Assembly (NCBI RefSeq): GCF_039941195.1
Contig: NZ_JBDVFA010000103.1
Location: 32,771 to 96,770, forward strand
DNA: 64,000 nt
Source: Aurantibacter_A sp039941195
GTDB taxonomy: Bacteria; Bacteroidota; Bacteroidia; Flavobacteriales; Flavobacteriaceae
Direction of reading: 5' to 3'
Within the stretch, counting starts at the first letter, position 1, and each line of letters starts with the position of its first letter. The notes under the pieces were generated by a model that had not been told where the DNA came from, did not search any database, and saw nothing but the letters and a program-made list of their open reading frames with translations. Below are positions 7,368-15,931 of the stretch, piece after piece. The translations under genes and the position numbers were made by a program.

Positions 7368-8522
7368 TTATGCCTTCAGTTTCGACTTAAACATTTTTGC
7401 CGCAGCGGTATAACCTCCTTCTGTTCCATCTACAAAATGAGCATGATTCTTTTTTCTATCCAGCACATAACAAGACATAATGGAAGCGTGAGTTACATGA
7501 AGTCCGTATATTATTTTTTTATCTTTTTCCAGTTGATTTAAATACTTTGTGAAATCATCAATTTTACTTTGTTCAGCGGTGAATATGGTATTAATCATGC
7601 CGTCGAGCATGAAAGTATGTGATAATTGACCAATCTGATTTAAATACTGTTGACCATTAGATGTTAACGTTAAATAAAGCTTGCCAATGTGCACTACAAT
7701 CCAATTCTTTATTAGATAAATCCAGCTTTTATCTGCTAGACTAATTTTCATTTCTTTCCAGATTTTAGATATGCCGTTATCCAAAGTCAAATTGTTGCTT
7801 TTAATAGGCCTTCTGTTTTGAAAAGTGCCAAAAATCTGGTCCATCTGAAATAATATGTCCTTATAAATAGCTCGTTGTTCTTCTACATTAACAGTGTCTA
7901 TCAATAAACAAATTACTTTTTTTTGAGTTATTAATGGATTAATCACTTTCCACCTACACTCCATTCCCTCTAAATTTAAAAGGTGTTTTTTAAAATCCTT
8001 TAAATCATTTTCCGCGAAGGTGTTTTTGATAATTTCTTCAGCTATTTTAAGGCCATTGCCAAGTACAATGGGAATAGCGAGTTGTGAAGTTAATTGATGT
8101 TTGGCTAAATATAATTGATGATTTTTTTCTACTAAACTTTGAACGGATATATGGCCAACCCTAAGTATTAAATTAGTTTTTATTTTTATATGAAGACTAT
8201 AGTTGTCCAAGACAATTATAATTTTTTCTAAAAGAGATGTTGGTAGTAAAAAAGTGGCGCCATCGCCACCGAAGAAGTAAGGAATTTCAACTTTTTGTTT
8301 TTCTTTTCTAATCGTATTTAACACAGAAATGATTGCTCCCGTGGCTGTTAGATTTATTTGATGGTGTCTGCCCTCATCTACCGCTTGAGTAGAATTCTCA
8401 ATATCGACTACAACTACATGCCACCTAAGGGGAACCGCTGTAAATGAAGATGCAGAATCCAATAACTTTACTAGTGATTTATTAGAATTCTTTAAGTCAG
8501 TATAGTATTTTATATCGTCCAT
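7368..8522 (-). CDS. DUF3095 domain-containing protein (class III cyclase-like)
   Basis: The 384-residue protein matches DUF3095. Its N-terminal half resembles a class III nucleotide cyclase: VVVVDIENSTQAV puts an acidic residue at Asp40, and FFGGDGATFLLP puts another at Asp87, the spacing expected of the two metal-binding aspartates. The remainder (about 200-384) is the family-specific C-terminal domain with no motif I can assign. There is no signal peptide or membrane segment. It may make or bind a cyclic nucleotide, but the substrate-selecting residues cannot be read. It is first in a run with DUF4174 and the photolyase-like gene. The 158 bases before it contain no gene or clear promoter match. 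Confidence 0.8.
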   Translation of the reverse strand: MDDIKYYTDLKNSNKSLVKLLDSASSFTAVPLRWHVVVVDIENSTQAVDEGRHHQINLTATGAIISVLNTIRKEKQKVEIPYFFGGDGATFLLPTSLLEKIIIVLDNYSLHIKIKTNLILRVGHISVQSLVEKNHQLYLAKHQLTSQLAIPIVLGNGLKIAEEIIKNTFAENDLKDFKKHLLNLEGMECRWKVINPLITQKKVICLLIDTVNVEEQRAIYKDILFQMDQIFGTFQNRRPIKSNNLTLDNGISKIWKEMKISLADKSWIYLIKNWIVVHIGKLYLTLTSNGQQYLNQIGQLSHTFMLDGMINTIFTAEQSKIDDFTKYLNQLEKDKKIIYGLHVTHASIMSCYVLDRKKNHAHFVDGTEGGYTAAAKMFKSKLKA

Positions 8523-8681
8523 TACCTTTAAATAATGTAAGCTAGTTTATGAAGCAAATACATTTTAATTAACCTCTTAGTTATTTTTCAAAAAGTGGGG
8601 CAGGGGAATGGAAATTCCTTTACCTAAATACACGCTGCCAACTTAAGAAATTTGTTTAGACTAAAAATACTATTAATATAA

Positions 8682-8891
8682 CTAAAGCTTTTGTACTTCA
8701 CTTTCACTTTTTAGTACCCTGCTTCCGTCAGATTGTTCTATATATAATGCTTTGTTCCCCGTTTCACCATTTCTAGTTATCTCAGTACCTTTTATGGTTT
8801 TCGTAATTTTCTCGGTATAAGTATTCATTACTTTGCCTGTAGCTGTACCATCGCCCCAGTTCCATTTTACTTCTGTTCCTTTCCGTATCAT
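8682..8891 (-). CDS. DUF2945 (hypervirulence-associated TUDOR-like) small protein
   Basis: A 69-residue protein that matches DUF2945 along its length: KGTEVKWNWGDGTATGKV at the N-terminus (the conserved basic/WxWG...G..V turn) and ALYIEQSDGSRVLKSESEV at the C-terminus. The fold is an SH3/Tudor-like beta barrel; the function is unknown. Its ATG lies two bases after the stop of the ArsC-like gene, so the pair is almost certainly translated from one mRNA. Short length and high conservation make it a real gene. Confidence 0.85.
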   Translation of the reverse strand: MIRKGTEVKWNWGDGTATGKVMNTYTEKITKTIKGTEITRNGETGNKALYIEQSDGSRVLKSESEVQKL

Positions 8892-8893
8892 AT

Positions 8894-9304
8894 TTATTTA
8901 TTCTGATTTTCCAATTTCGCGCTATCGGGTTCAATAAATTTTACCACATCCGATGGCGTGTCAATGCTGTAAAAGTTATCACCAACTAATAAAATTGGTT
9001 TGGACACCAATTGCGGATTTTTTTCTAAAATTTTAAACCATTCCGATTCCTCTAAACTAGCACAACTATCACCATAAACTTTTTTAAATTCTGGTTGTTC
9101 TTTATCAATTAGGTCTGAAACATTAAGGTTTAGTCCATCCGCAATTTCAGCCCATTGAGTGCCGGTTAAATTGTCTTTACTAGTATTGATTGTGCTTATC
9201 TTTTTTTCTGATGATTTTACATAGGCTTTCGTTTGTTTACCTAAGGAATTCTTGGAATTATAAAATAATTTAATTTGATTTTCTGCTGTTGCTAGTACAC
9301 CCAT
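8894..9304 (-). CDS. ArsC/Spx-like thioredoxin-fold protein without the catalytic cysteine
   Basis: A 136-residue protein resembling ArsC-family proteins: LFYNSKNSLGKQTKAYV at the site of the ArsC P-loop, TGTQWAEIADGLNLNVSDLI in the helical insert, and ILEKNPQLVSKPILLVGDN, which is the conserved P-P region near the active site. Where arsenate reductases have a nucleophilic cysteine (CxxC/CxxS), this protein has NSKNS, so it should not reduce arsenate by the known route. The only cysteine is in GDSCASL (about residue 78). Such cysteine-free paralogues are frequent in Flavobacteria and may act by protein binding, as Spx does. It forms a two-gene unit with the DUF2945 gene and is divergent from the metalloprotease gene at 9471. 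Confidence 0.72.
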   Translation of the reverse strand: MGVLATAENQIKLFYNSKNSLGKQTKAYVKSSEKKISTINTSKDNLTGTQWAEIADGLNLNVSDLIDKEQPEFKKVYGDSCASLEESEWFKILEKNPQLVSKPILLVGDNFYSIDTPSDVVKFIEPDSAKLENQNK

Positions 9305-9470
9305 AATTTTGTTTTTATTCTAAATTAATAGTTAGTTGACCTTTATGTTAGTCCTATCCGTTTAGATGCTAACCCATATGCTATTTGGGCTTGCGTGCCC
9401 TATAACTCTTTGTTATATTGAAATTAACCACTACAGTTATAATTATAGTTTGTGGTGCTAAAGAATATAA

Positions 9471-10064
9471 ATGCAACACTTAATTTTTTTCATATTAATG
9501 TCTATGACAATTACCGCACAACACGAAATTCCGGAAAGTATTAATGAAGAAACAAACATAGCGTTGTCTTATTATCCTGAATTAGAACAGACAGCCATTC
9601 AATTTAAATTTAAAAAGAAGATTAAAAAATCTACCATGCAAGCGCAACCGCTTTTTAAAACCCTCTTTTCAAAAAAAAGATATTATGTAATTCTAATAAG
9701 TGAAAAGTTTACGATTGGTGACACTTCCTATTTAACGAAAGATATTCCAAAAGATATTTTAATTGGATGGATTGGCCATGAACTCGGTCATATAATGGAT
9801 TATCAAAATAAAAGTGCTTTCGGATTAATTTGGTTCGGTATTAAATACGTATTCTCTAAAAATCATATTAAAACTGCGGAGCGTGCCGCAGATACCTATG
9901 CAGTAAATAGTGGAATGGAAAATTATATTTTGAAAACGAAGAATTTCATATTAAAACAAGCAGGTATTCCGGAGAAATATAGAAATAGAATTAAAACTTT
10001 GTATTTATCTCCCGAAGAAATTATGCAGTTAATTGAAGAACGCGATTTAAATAAAGTGTTATAA
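9471..10064 (+). CDS. Predicted secreted or membrane-attached zinc metalloprotease
   Basis: A 197-residue protein with a short N-terminal hydrophobic segment ending in TITAQ (signal peptide), then an HExxH motif, GHELGH (His103, Glu104, His107), and a downstream acidic helix AERAADTYAV (Glu137, Asp141). This is the HExxH + ExxAD arrangement of M48-like and related gluzincins. The rest is basic and hydrophilic with one weakly hydrophobic stretch (FGLIWFGIKYVF, about 117-128). The substrate is unknown. It ends three bases before the convergent GH3 gene and is divergent from the ArsC-like gene; the 166-base gap upstream has no exact promoter match. Confidence 0.7.
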   Translation: MQHLIFFILMSMTITAQHEIPESINEETNIALSYYPELEQTAIQFKFKKKIKKSTMQAQPLFKTLFSKKRYYVILISEKFTIGDTSYLTKDIPKDILIGWIGHELGHIMDYQNKSAFGLIWFGIKYVFSKNHIKTAERAADTYAVNSGMENYILKTKNFILKQAGIPEKYRNRIKTLYLSPEEIMQLIEERDLNKVL

Positions 10065-10067
10065 AGA

Positions 10068-11594
10068 CTATGCTTGTTTTTTTACAAAATTCTCCCATGT
10101 TTCAAATTTATCTTGACCCATTACACGTTCCATTTTAACTTGTCCACCTTTTTTCTTGTTCTCACCACTCCATTCATGAAAAACCGATTGATTAACTATC
10201 GTTACTTTTACTCCTTGTAAAGCTTTTGAGCGAGCGACTTTATAATTTTTATTTGCAGCTTTTAAAAATTCATCCAATGCGGTAGCTATTTCTTTTGAAT
10301 CTATTGTAGTGTCTGAACCTAAATACCACGAATGATAAAAACCATCTTCATATTTTTTTGCACACAATGTATATTCCGGTATTTGAACATCATATTTTTC
10401 TTCTACTTCCGAAACTGCCTTGTCTAGCTTATTTACAGATAGCTGTGAGCCCACTGTGTTTAAAAAGAATTTTGTTCTACCAGTAATTTTTATTTCTGCT
10501 TTTTCTACATCAGTAAATTCAATGGTATCTCCAATTAAATAACGCCATGTACCAGAAACTGTACTCATAATAAGTACATAATCTTGGTCCAATATTACTT
10601 CTTCTAAGGTTAAGGCTTTTGCATTTTGTTTGATGGATCCATCTTCATTAATGATTTCTGCAGTAAAAGGAACGAATTCAAAATAAATACCATTATCTGT
10701 AACAAGCTTCATTGCATCTGTTTCTGGTCTACTTTGAAAAGCGATAAAACCTTCTGAAGCTAGATATGTATCTATAACAGTTATTGTTCTACCCAGTAAG
10801 GCATTAAAACTTTTTTCGTAAGGGCCAAATGCAACACCGCCTGAAGTATATACTTCAAGGTTGGGCCAAATGTCATGAATGTTATTTAAATTATGTGCTG
10901 AGATTACTTCTTCTAACATCAATTCAATCCATGAAGGTATTCCGCTTAATGCTCCGATATCCCAATTAGGTGCTTCTTCAACTATTTTTTTTACTCGTTG
11001 ATCCCAATCGTCAATTTCAGCAATTTCTTGTCCCGGTTTATAATAACCTCTAAACCACGAAGGAATATTACTCGCACTTATACCGCTAATTTCACCTTCT
11101 ACATGATTCTTTTTCTCAGTTAAATCTGTAGAGCTACCTAACATTAGAATTCCTTTTTCAAAAAACTCAGTAGGAAGGTCAAAATTATTGAGTGCTAACA
11201 CTTGTTGAATGCCAGCATTTTTAATGGCAGAAATCATATCCTGTGTCACTGGTATACGTTTACTCGTTTTGCCTGTAGTTCCTGAACTTAGCGCATAATG
11301 GTCAGCGCTACCAGGCCATGTAATATCAGCTTGGTTGCTTTTGTATTGTTGTTGCCACCATTTATCATGAATGCTCTTATAATCGAAATAGGGAATCTGT
11401 TCAGCAAAAGATTTCTGAATATTATCAGCCTTTAGAATTTCATTGAAATTATATGCTTGACCAAATTTTGTTGTAACTGCTTTCTCCAATAATTCTTTTA
11501 ATACTTGTTTTTGTTCTTCAATAGGAGTGCTATCTGAAGTAATTTTATCAGCAGTGTGTATAAGTCCTTTAATTAATGATCCTAATATTGGCAT
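10068..11594 (-). CDS. GH3 auxin-responsive promoter family protein (acyl-adenylate type)
   Basis: A full-length 508-residue GH3-family protein. The ANL-type phosphate-binding motif is ALSSGTTGKTSKRIPV, and later family features include SGGVAFGPYEKSF, DTYLASEGF and ITGRTKFFLN. Plant members join amino acids to jasmonate or auxin through an adenylate intermediate. Bacterial members are uncharacterised but widespread in Bacteroidota. It is probably a cytosolic acyl-acid amido synthetase; the acyl substrate is unknown. The gene stands alone on the minus strand, follows the terminator of the DJ-1/PfpI gene at 11624-11654, and is convergent with the metalloprotease gene. Confidence 0.9.
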   Translation of the reverse strand: MPILGSLIKGLIHTADKITSDSTPIEEQKQVLKELLEKAVTTKFGQAYNFNEILKADNIQKSFAEQIPYFDYKSIHDKWWQQQYKSNQADITWPGSADHYALSSGTTGKTSKRIPVTQDMISAIKNAGIQQVLALNNFDLPTEFFEKGILMLGSSTDLTEKKNHVEGEISGISASNIPSWFRGYYKPGQEIAEIDDWDQRVKKIVEEAPNWDIGALSGIPSWIELMLEEVISAHNLNNIHDIWPNLEVYTSGGVAFGPYEKSFNALLGRTITVIDTYLASEGFIAFQSRPETDAMKLVTDNGIYFEFVPFTAEIINEDGSIKQNAKALTLEEVILDQDYVLIMSTVSGTWRYLIGDTIEFTDVEKAEIKITGRTKFFLNTVGSQLSVNKLDKAVSEVEEKYDVQIPEYTLCAKKYEDGFYHSWYLGSDTTIDSKEIATALDEFLKAANKNYKVARSKALQGVKVTIVNQSVFHEWSGENKKKGGQVKMERVMGQDKFETWENFVKKQA

Positions 11595-11623
11595 AAACTC
11601 TATTGTTTTAGGTTGATTAAAAT

Positions 11624-11654
11624 AAAAGGAGTGGATTTATAATCCACTCCTTTT
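11624..11654 (-). terminator. Intrinsic terminator after the DJ-1/PfpI gene
   Basis: A 14-base perfect stem (AAAAGGAGTGGATT pairing with AATCCACTCCTTTT) with a three-base TAT loop. It lies 13 bases after the stop codon of the gene ending at 11668 and before the GH3 gene at 11594; the A/T arms supply the U tract in both directions. Confidence 0.85.
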
Positions 11655-11667
11655 TATACTTAAATAA

Positions 11668-12231
11668 TTAGGCATTAACCACTTGGTCTTCGTGTTTACC
11701 CTCTTTAACTTCCTCAATTATTTTATTAATAAAGGCGGGTAAGTCATTAGGATTTCTGCTGGTAACAAGACCTTGGTCTACTACAACTTCTTGGTCCACC
11801 CAATTTGCGCCAGCATTTATCACATCATCCTTAATGCTATGGTACGAAGTTACTTTTCTATTTTCAATTACTCTCGCACTTATTAATAACCAAGGAGCGT
11901 GACATATGGCACTTACTGGTTTTCCACTTTTAAAGAATTCGCGAATAAAATTTAATGCGTTTTCGTGGGTACGCAATAAATCAGGATTTGCTACTCCGCC
12001 TGGCAGTACTAGTGCATTGTAATCATTTTCATTAATGTCGTTTACTAAATAGTCTACATCAATGGTTTCACCCCAATTATTGCCGTCCCAACTTTTAATT
12101 GGGCCTTGCTTTACAGAGATGACATCAACTCGTGCACCTTCATTTTTTAGTGCTTTCAGGGGTTCAAAAAGTTCTGATTTCTCGAATCCGTCTGTAGCTA
12201 AAATAGCTACTCTTTTATTTTCTAACTTCAT
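11668..12231 (-). CDS. Type 1 glutamine amidotransferase-like protein, DJ-1/PfpI family
   Basis: A 187-residue protein of the PfpI/YhbO type. It has the nucleophile elbow AICHAPWLL (Cys110-His111), the preceding acidic residue in TDGFEKSE (Glu17) that supports the cysteine, and the family segments LVLPGGVANPD and GLVTSRNPNDLPAFI. Such proteins have been reported as proteases, glyoxalases or deglycases acting on damaged proteins or nucleotides; which applies here is not visible. It is a cytosolic single-gene unit, with a strong terminator directly after it and about 170 bases without a gene before it. Confidence 0.92.
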   Translation of the reverse strand: MKLENKRVAILATDGFEKSELFEPLKALKNEGARVDVISVKQGPIKSWDGNNWGETIDVDYLVNDINENDYNALVLPGGVANPDLLRTHENALNFIREFFKSGKPVSAICHAPWLLISARVIENRKVTSYHSIKDDVINAGANWVDQEVVVDQGLVTSRNPNDLPAFINKIIEEVKEGKHEDQVVNA

Positions 12232-12398
12232 TTGTGATGTTTTAAATTAAATGAGAATTGCTTTAACTCTCTGATGTAAAATTACTTATGAAGTTGTTAA
12301 AAGATGTGCTGTAATGCTACAAATGTGGATGCATTTAAAAAACGATTGAAACACTGTAAAAGAAATAGATTTATGAAATTACTGGCGTTTTGGTTTGT

Positions 12399-13439
12399 TT
12401 ATAAATGGGTGCTAATACACATAACAGTATCGCCATCATTAATTGGGGGGGTGGCAAGTTTGTATAAGATAATACCAGAAGTATCTGCAATGTATTCGGC
12501 AATTACATTTCCAAATTCATCAGTAGTATATCCTACCTTGTCACCTTTTTTTACTGAATCTCCTGCTTTGTATTTGCTATAAAAGATGCCATTCTCATTG
12601 GATCTAATATAGGTTTGATTATTTAATAAGGTAAAGTTAGTTTTCGGCAGTGTGGTTTTTTGATACATCTTCATTTCTTTAAGCATATTGTAAACACCAT
12701 TTTTTATAGTGCTCACTGCTTCTTTTTGTACATTGCCTAATTTGCCACACTCGATACTTAGCGCGGTTTTCCCATCTTGTACAGCTTGCTTAAAAACATA
12801 TTTCGCGGCTTCATCATCGGCAATAGTATAAGGGTATGAAACAACATATTCAAAGCCGCTAATTTCAGATAGTTCTTGAGCCTTTTGTGTTTGCTTGGGT
12901 TTATTTTTATTATTGTAATAGCACACAAATGGAATAAGGTCTTCGCAGGCATCGCCCCCATGAATATCTAAAAATACATCTGTTACTGGAATAATATTTT
13001 CAGAAATTAAGAAGGCTAATTTCTCGGTAATGGTACCAGATGAATTACCAGGAAAAGCTCCATTCAAATTTACATTGTCTTGTGGATTCATAAAAGGCGT
13101 TCGCGTGTAAAATGAGCCAATATTTGCTATGGGTATTATTAGTAATGTACCAGTTAAATTCTCCGGATTAATTTCTTGTAATAATTCTTGAGTGGCCATA
13201 ATAGGCGGGTATTCAAATCCATGAACACCAGCTACTATGGTAAATACAGGACCGTCTTTTTTTCCTTTTATGATGGAAATTGGTAAATATCCTTTGTTTC
13301 CTAACTCATCTTCAACATCAATTCGAAGGTTTTCCTTAGAAGGTCTGATGTCGTTTTTAAATATTTCTTGAAAATTGTTTTGTGAGGTTCCTGAATAAAT
13401 GGAAAACAACATTAAAAAAATTGTAAGATATTTTGACAT
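12399..13439 (-). CDS. Succinylglutamate desuccinylase/aspartoacylase family protein (M14-type), exported
   Basis: This 346-residue protein has a signal peptide (YLTIFLMLFSIYSGTSQ) and the zinc-binding GVHGFEYPP motif (HxxE) and DIHGGD, the ligand set of the M14 aspartoacylase/succinylglutamate desuccinylase family. The C-terminal 80 residues form the beta-barrel typical of the AstE-like group (YKAGDSVKKGDKVGY...IADTSGII). It probably hydrolyses an N-acyl amino acid or related amide in the periplasm. It lies on the minus strand next to a lipoprotein gene. The exact substrate cannot be inferred. Confidence 0.87.
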   Translation of the reverse strand: MSKYLTIFLMLFSIYSGTSQNNFQEIFKNDIRPSKENLRIDVEDELGNKGYLPISIIKGKKDGPVFTIVAGVHGFEYPPIMATQELLQEINPENLTGTLLIIPIANIGSFYTRTPFMNPQDNVNLNGAFPGNSSGTITEKLAFLISENIIPVTDVFLDIHGGDACEDLIPFVCYYNNKNKPKQTQKAQELSEISGFEYVVSYPYTIADDEAAKYVFKQAVQDGKTALSIECGKLGNVQKEAVSTIKNGVYNMLKEMKMYQKTTLPKTNFTLLNNQTYIRSNENGIFYSKYKAGDSVKKGDKVGYTTDEFGNVIAEYIADTSGIILYKLATPPINDGDTVMCISTHL

Positions 13440-13487
13440 AAAAATAGTTTTAACAGCTTGTTGGTATAGATTGTTTAGCCTGTAATT

Positions 13488-13970
13488 TTATTCTTGAAGC
13501 CTAAAAATATTCGAGATGTTTTTTGCATCATCTGAATAGAAAACAACATCAATGGTTATATCCCATTCTGTATCCGATATTTTTTTGCCTTTTATTGTAC
13601 CTTTTGGTGAGGTGTTTTTATTATCATCGCCAAAAAAGCAAAAACAATTTTCAGAATAAACAGCTTTAATAGCTTCAAGATCAGTTGTTGAATATTCAAA
13701 TTCATTTAAATCGGGTTGAATTTCAAATCGAATTACTTCAGAATACTCATCATCTGCGATATCTTTCTCATCTTCTGCTTGAAACTCATACGTGAATACC
13801 AAATTATTACCATCTACCACGGAACTATATTTCATATAACTTCCATCATAATTTTCTTCAATTATTAACTGAGCATTTTCTTGGAAGGTATACGTATATA
13901 TTTCATCAGATGTTTTTGAACAAGAGAATACCAAACTGGAAAGTAGTAATAGCGCAAAAGTACTCTTCAT
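13488..13970 (-). CDS. Hypothetical lipoprotein
   Basis: A 160-residue protein beginning MKSTFALLLLSSLVFSCSKT: a signal peptide ending in a lipobox (LVFSC), so it should be lipid-anchored. The mature part is acidic and predicted all-beta, with EYDGSYMKYSSVV-like strands, and includes a Cys-Phe-Cys (ENCFCFFGDD). I recognise no domain. It starts 48 bases upstream of the M14-type gene on the same strand, so the two may be co-transcribed. Confidence 0.65.
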   Translation of the reverse strand: MKSTFALLLLSSLVFSCSKTSDEIYTYTFQENAQLIIEENYDGSYMKYSSVVDGNNLVFTYEFQAEDEKDIADDEYSEVIRFEIQPDLNEFEYSTTDLEAIKAVYSENCFCFFGDDNKNTSPKGTIKGKKISDTEWDITIDVVFYSDDAKNISNIFRLQE

Positions 13971-14075
13971 TTAACCTAAATTTAATTTTGATTAAATATA
14001 CAATGTACTATCTAAAAAATGTTATTGGTGTGTTATGTTTTAGTTGCGGACTATTTAGCAAGAATTAAATGAAAA

Positions 14076-14618
14076 TTAAATTGATTTTTCATAAGCCATA
14101 TTAATCCATTTTTTTAATTCACTATCAATATCAGTTACCGCAGACAATTTAACCCTATGCGTGCACATCGTACCAAAAGGACCCGAGTTTTCAAGTCTAC
14201 TAGTTATAGGTGTATCTTTTAACTTAAAGCCCAAATCAATTCTAGATTTGGTCGCTGGTTTTATTAATATAAATTGTCTTTTACGAATAATACTAACACT
14301 ACTTTTTTTTGGGGTTATTATTACATCAGACCCCAATGTATTTACAAACTTTATTAGCTCTTCATAAATTGGTAGTAATTGCTCTTTTCCACTGTATTGT
14401 GCTTTTACTAAATCGTCTGTAGTGCTTTTTTCCTCTTTAGATAATGTTACAATCGTGTTAGCGAAACCATGAGTTACATTGAAGTCATTTTTTAAATATT
14501 TAACTCCATCGGAATGTTTCGCAAATGATTTTTCTTTCAGAATTTCTTTCCATTCGGCCAATGATTTGCCTGTTTTTTCAGGCATATTACTAATCATTGT
14601 TTGTAAAGCTTTATCCAT
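14076..14618 (-). CDS. DUF4287 + DUF5655 domain-containing protein
   Basis: A 180-residue protein. The N-terminal ~70 residues (MDKALQTMISNMPEKTGKSLAEWKEILK... KYLKNDFNVTHGFANTIV) match DUF4287; the C-terminal part (SVSIIRKRQFILIKPATKSRIDLGF... THRVKLSAVTDID) matches DUF5655. Both are found in small cytosolic bacterial proteins without an assigned function, and the tandem arrangement is standard. The frame also has an ATG three codons earlier, at 14627; the start at 14618 gives the usual family N-terminus MDKAL. It is an isolated gene on the minus strand. Confidence 0.82.
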   Translation of the reverse strand: MDKALQTMISNMPEKTGKSLAEWKEILKEKSFAKHSDGVKYLKNDFNVTHGFANTIVTLSKEEKSTTDDLVKAQYSGKEQLLPIYEELIKFVNTLGSDVIITPKKSSVSIIRKRQFILIKPATKSRIDLGFKLKDTPITSRLENSGPFGTMCTHRVKLSAVTDIDSELKKWINMAYEKSI

Positions 14619-14771
14619 AATTATCATTTTATAGGTTGCTAAATATAATTAACGGGGGAGGAGAAATACGAGCTTTCGTCAATCTATAAGAAAGCATTAT
14701 TTACATCTTGTAAAGCCAAAAAATGTAAAATAGCTCACTGGAACCATATTAAAAAGATTTAAAATTGCTAT

Positions 14772-15869
14772 TTACTGAACTTCAAAGAAATCTGCAAAAT
14801 TTTGGTAATACACTTTTTGTAAAATCTCTTCAGATAAGCCTAATCCTTCTGATTTTTGACTGCGAATTTCAACTGAATCTGTTGTACTTAAATATTGCCA
14901 ACGTAACGCATATTCTTCTTCTAAATAAGCACGTTCTTCTTCAAGTTTTGTTGCATTTAATGAATCTTGTTGGATATGATTGCCAAAATCAGTACCAAAC
15001 ATAATGCGGTCTTGATACTTGCCAAAAAAGACTCGCACTTTTTCTTCATCTTGTCCTACTAAATCACCAAATCGTGCTGCGGGTTCTACGTACAAATTAT
15101 CGAATTTGTCCAAACGCTCCGCTATCATATCAACATCATGAGACATACTTCCCATATGAGCACAAATTATTTTTAAATCGGGATTATTGGAAATCCAATT
15201 ATCTCGTGCAGCAATTATAGTTTCGTAAGTCGGAATTTCGGAGTGTTTAAAGGCATGGTATTCGGGGTGCTCATTATAATATCCGTAATGCGGATTTTTT
15301 GGGTCGTCAAGCGGACGCCAAGCTTGAATAGGTTCGGCTATATGTGCCATAACTGCAATACCTTTCGCAGCTAAAAAATCAAAAATTGGTTGTAGTCGCT
15401 CATCATCTATTTGAATGAACTTACCACTATTATCCTTCGTAATCATTCCAAAATTCTTCCAGACTTTTACCATTTTAGCCCCTTGTTCAATCTCTTTAAG
15501 CAAACGGGCAATTTCTTTTTCTGTAAATTCTGGGTCATCAATTCCAGCTCCTATTAGTGAGGAACATAACCAAAATAAATCGGGATATTTTTTTTGCAAT
15601 GCCACATATTCATTCCAGCTTCTACCTACACCTTCGGGAGTGTGATGTGCGACATCGACAAGCATTCCTTGCATGTTCCACTCTTCAAAGAAATCTGGTA
15701 AATAATCGCGATCAAATTCGAAATGTGTATGTATATCCACTTTTTTAATACTTTGTTTATCCAATGAAACAATGGTGTTAATTTCTTCAGATTCCTTCGC
15801 AACTTTAGGCTTACAAGCAAATAAGGTTAAAATTACGAGGAATAATATAGTTGTATTTTTCATTTTCAA
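14772..15869 (-). CDS. Amidohydrolase family protein, predicted lipoprotein
   Basis: A 365-residue TIM-barrel amidohydrolase-2-type protein. The N-terminus is a signal peptide with a lipobox (ILTLFACKP). DIHTHFEF gives the HxH metal motif; MAHIAEP, ICAHMGSM and MFGTDFGNHI supply further histidines and the catalytic aspartate. The family includes metal-dependent decarboxylases and lactonases; the substrate is unknown. A role outside the cytoplasm follows from the lipobox. It is a single gene on the minus strand, 62 bases before the DUF349 gene, and has no clear terminator. Confidence 0.82.
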   Translation of the reverse strand: MKMKNTTILFLVILTLFACKPKVAKESEEINTIVSLDKQSIKKVDIHTHFEFDRDYLPDFFEEWNMQGMLVDVAHHTPEGVGRSWNEYVALQKKYPDLFWLCSSLIGAGIDDPEFTEKEIARLLKEIEQGAKMVKVWKNFGMITKDNSGKFIQIDDERLQPIFDFLAAKGIAVMAHIAEPIQAWRPLDDPKNPHYGYYNEHPEYHAFKHSEIPTYETIIAARDNWISNNPDLKIICAHMGSMSHDVDMIAERLDKFDNLYVEPAARFGDLVGQDEEKVRVFFGKYQDRIMFGTDFGNHIQQDSLNATKLEEERAYLEEEYALRWQYLSTTDSVEIRSQKSEGLGLSEEILQKVYYQNFADFFEVQ

Positions 15870-15931
15870 AACAATGACTAGTTACTTAGAATAAATTCTT
15901 AAAACTTATTGTACTTACCAAAATTCAACTG

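Noticed and set aside
12304..12582. Plus-strand ORF of 92 residues at the end of the M14-type gene
   Set aside because: It overlaps the well-supported minus-strand gene and has no recognisable features; no promoter or terminator fits it.
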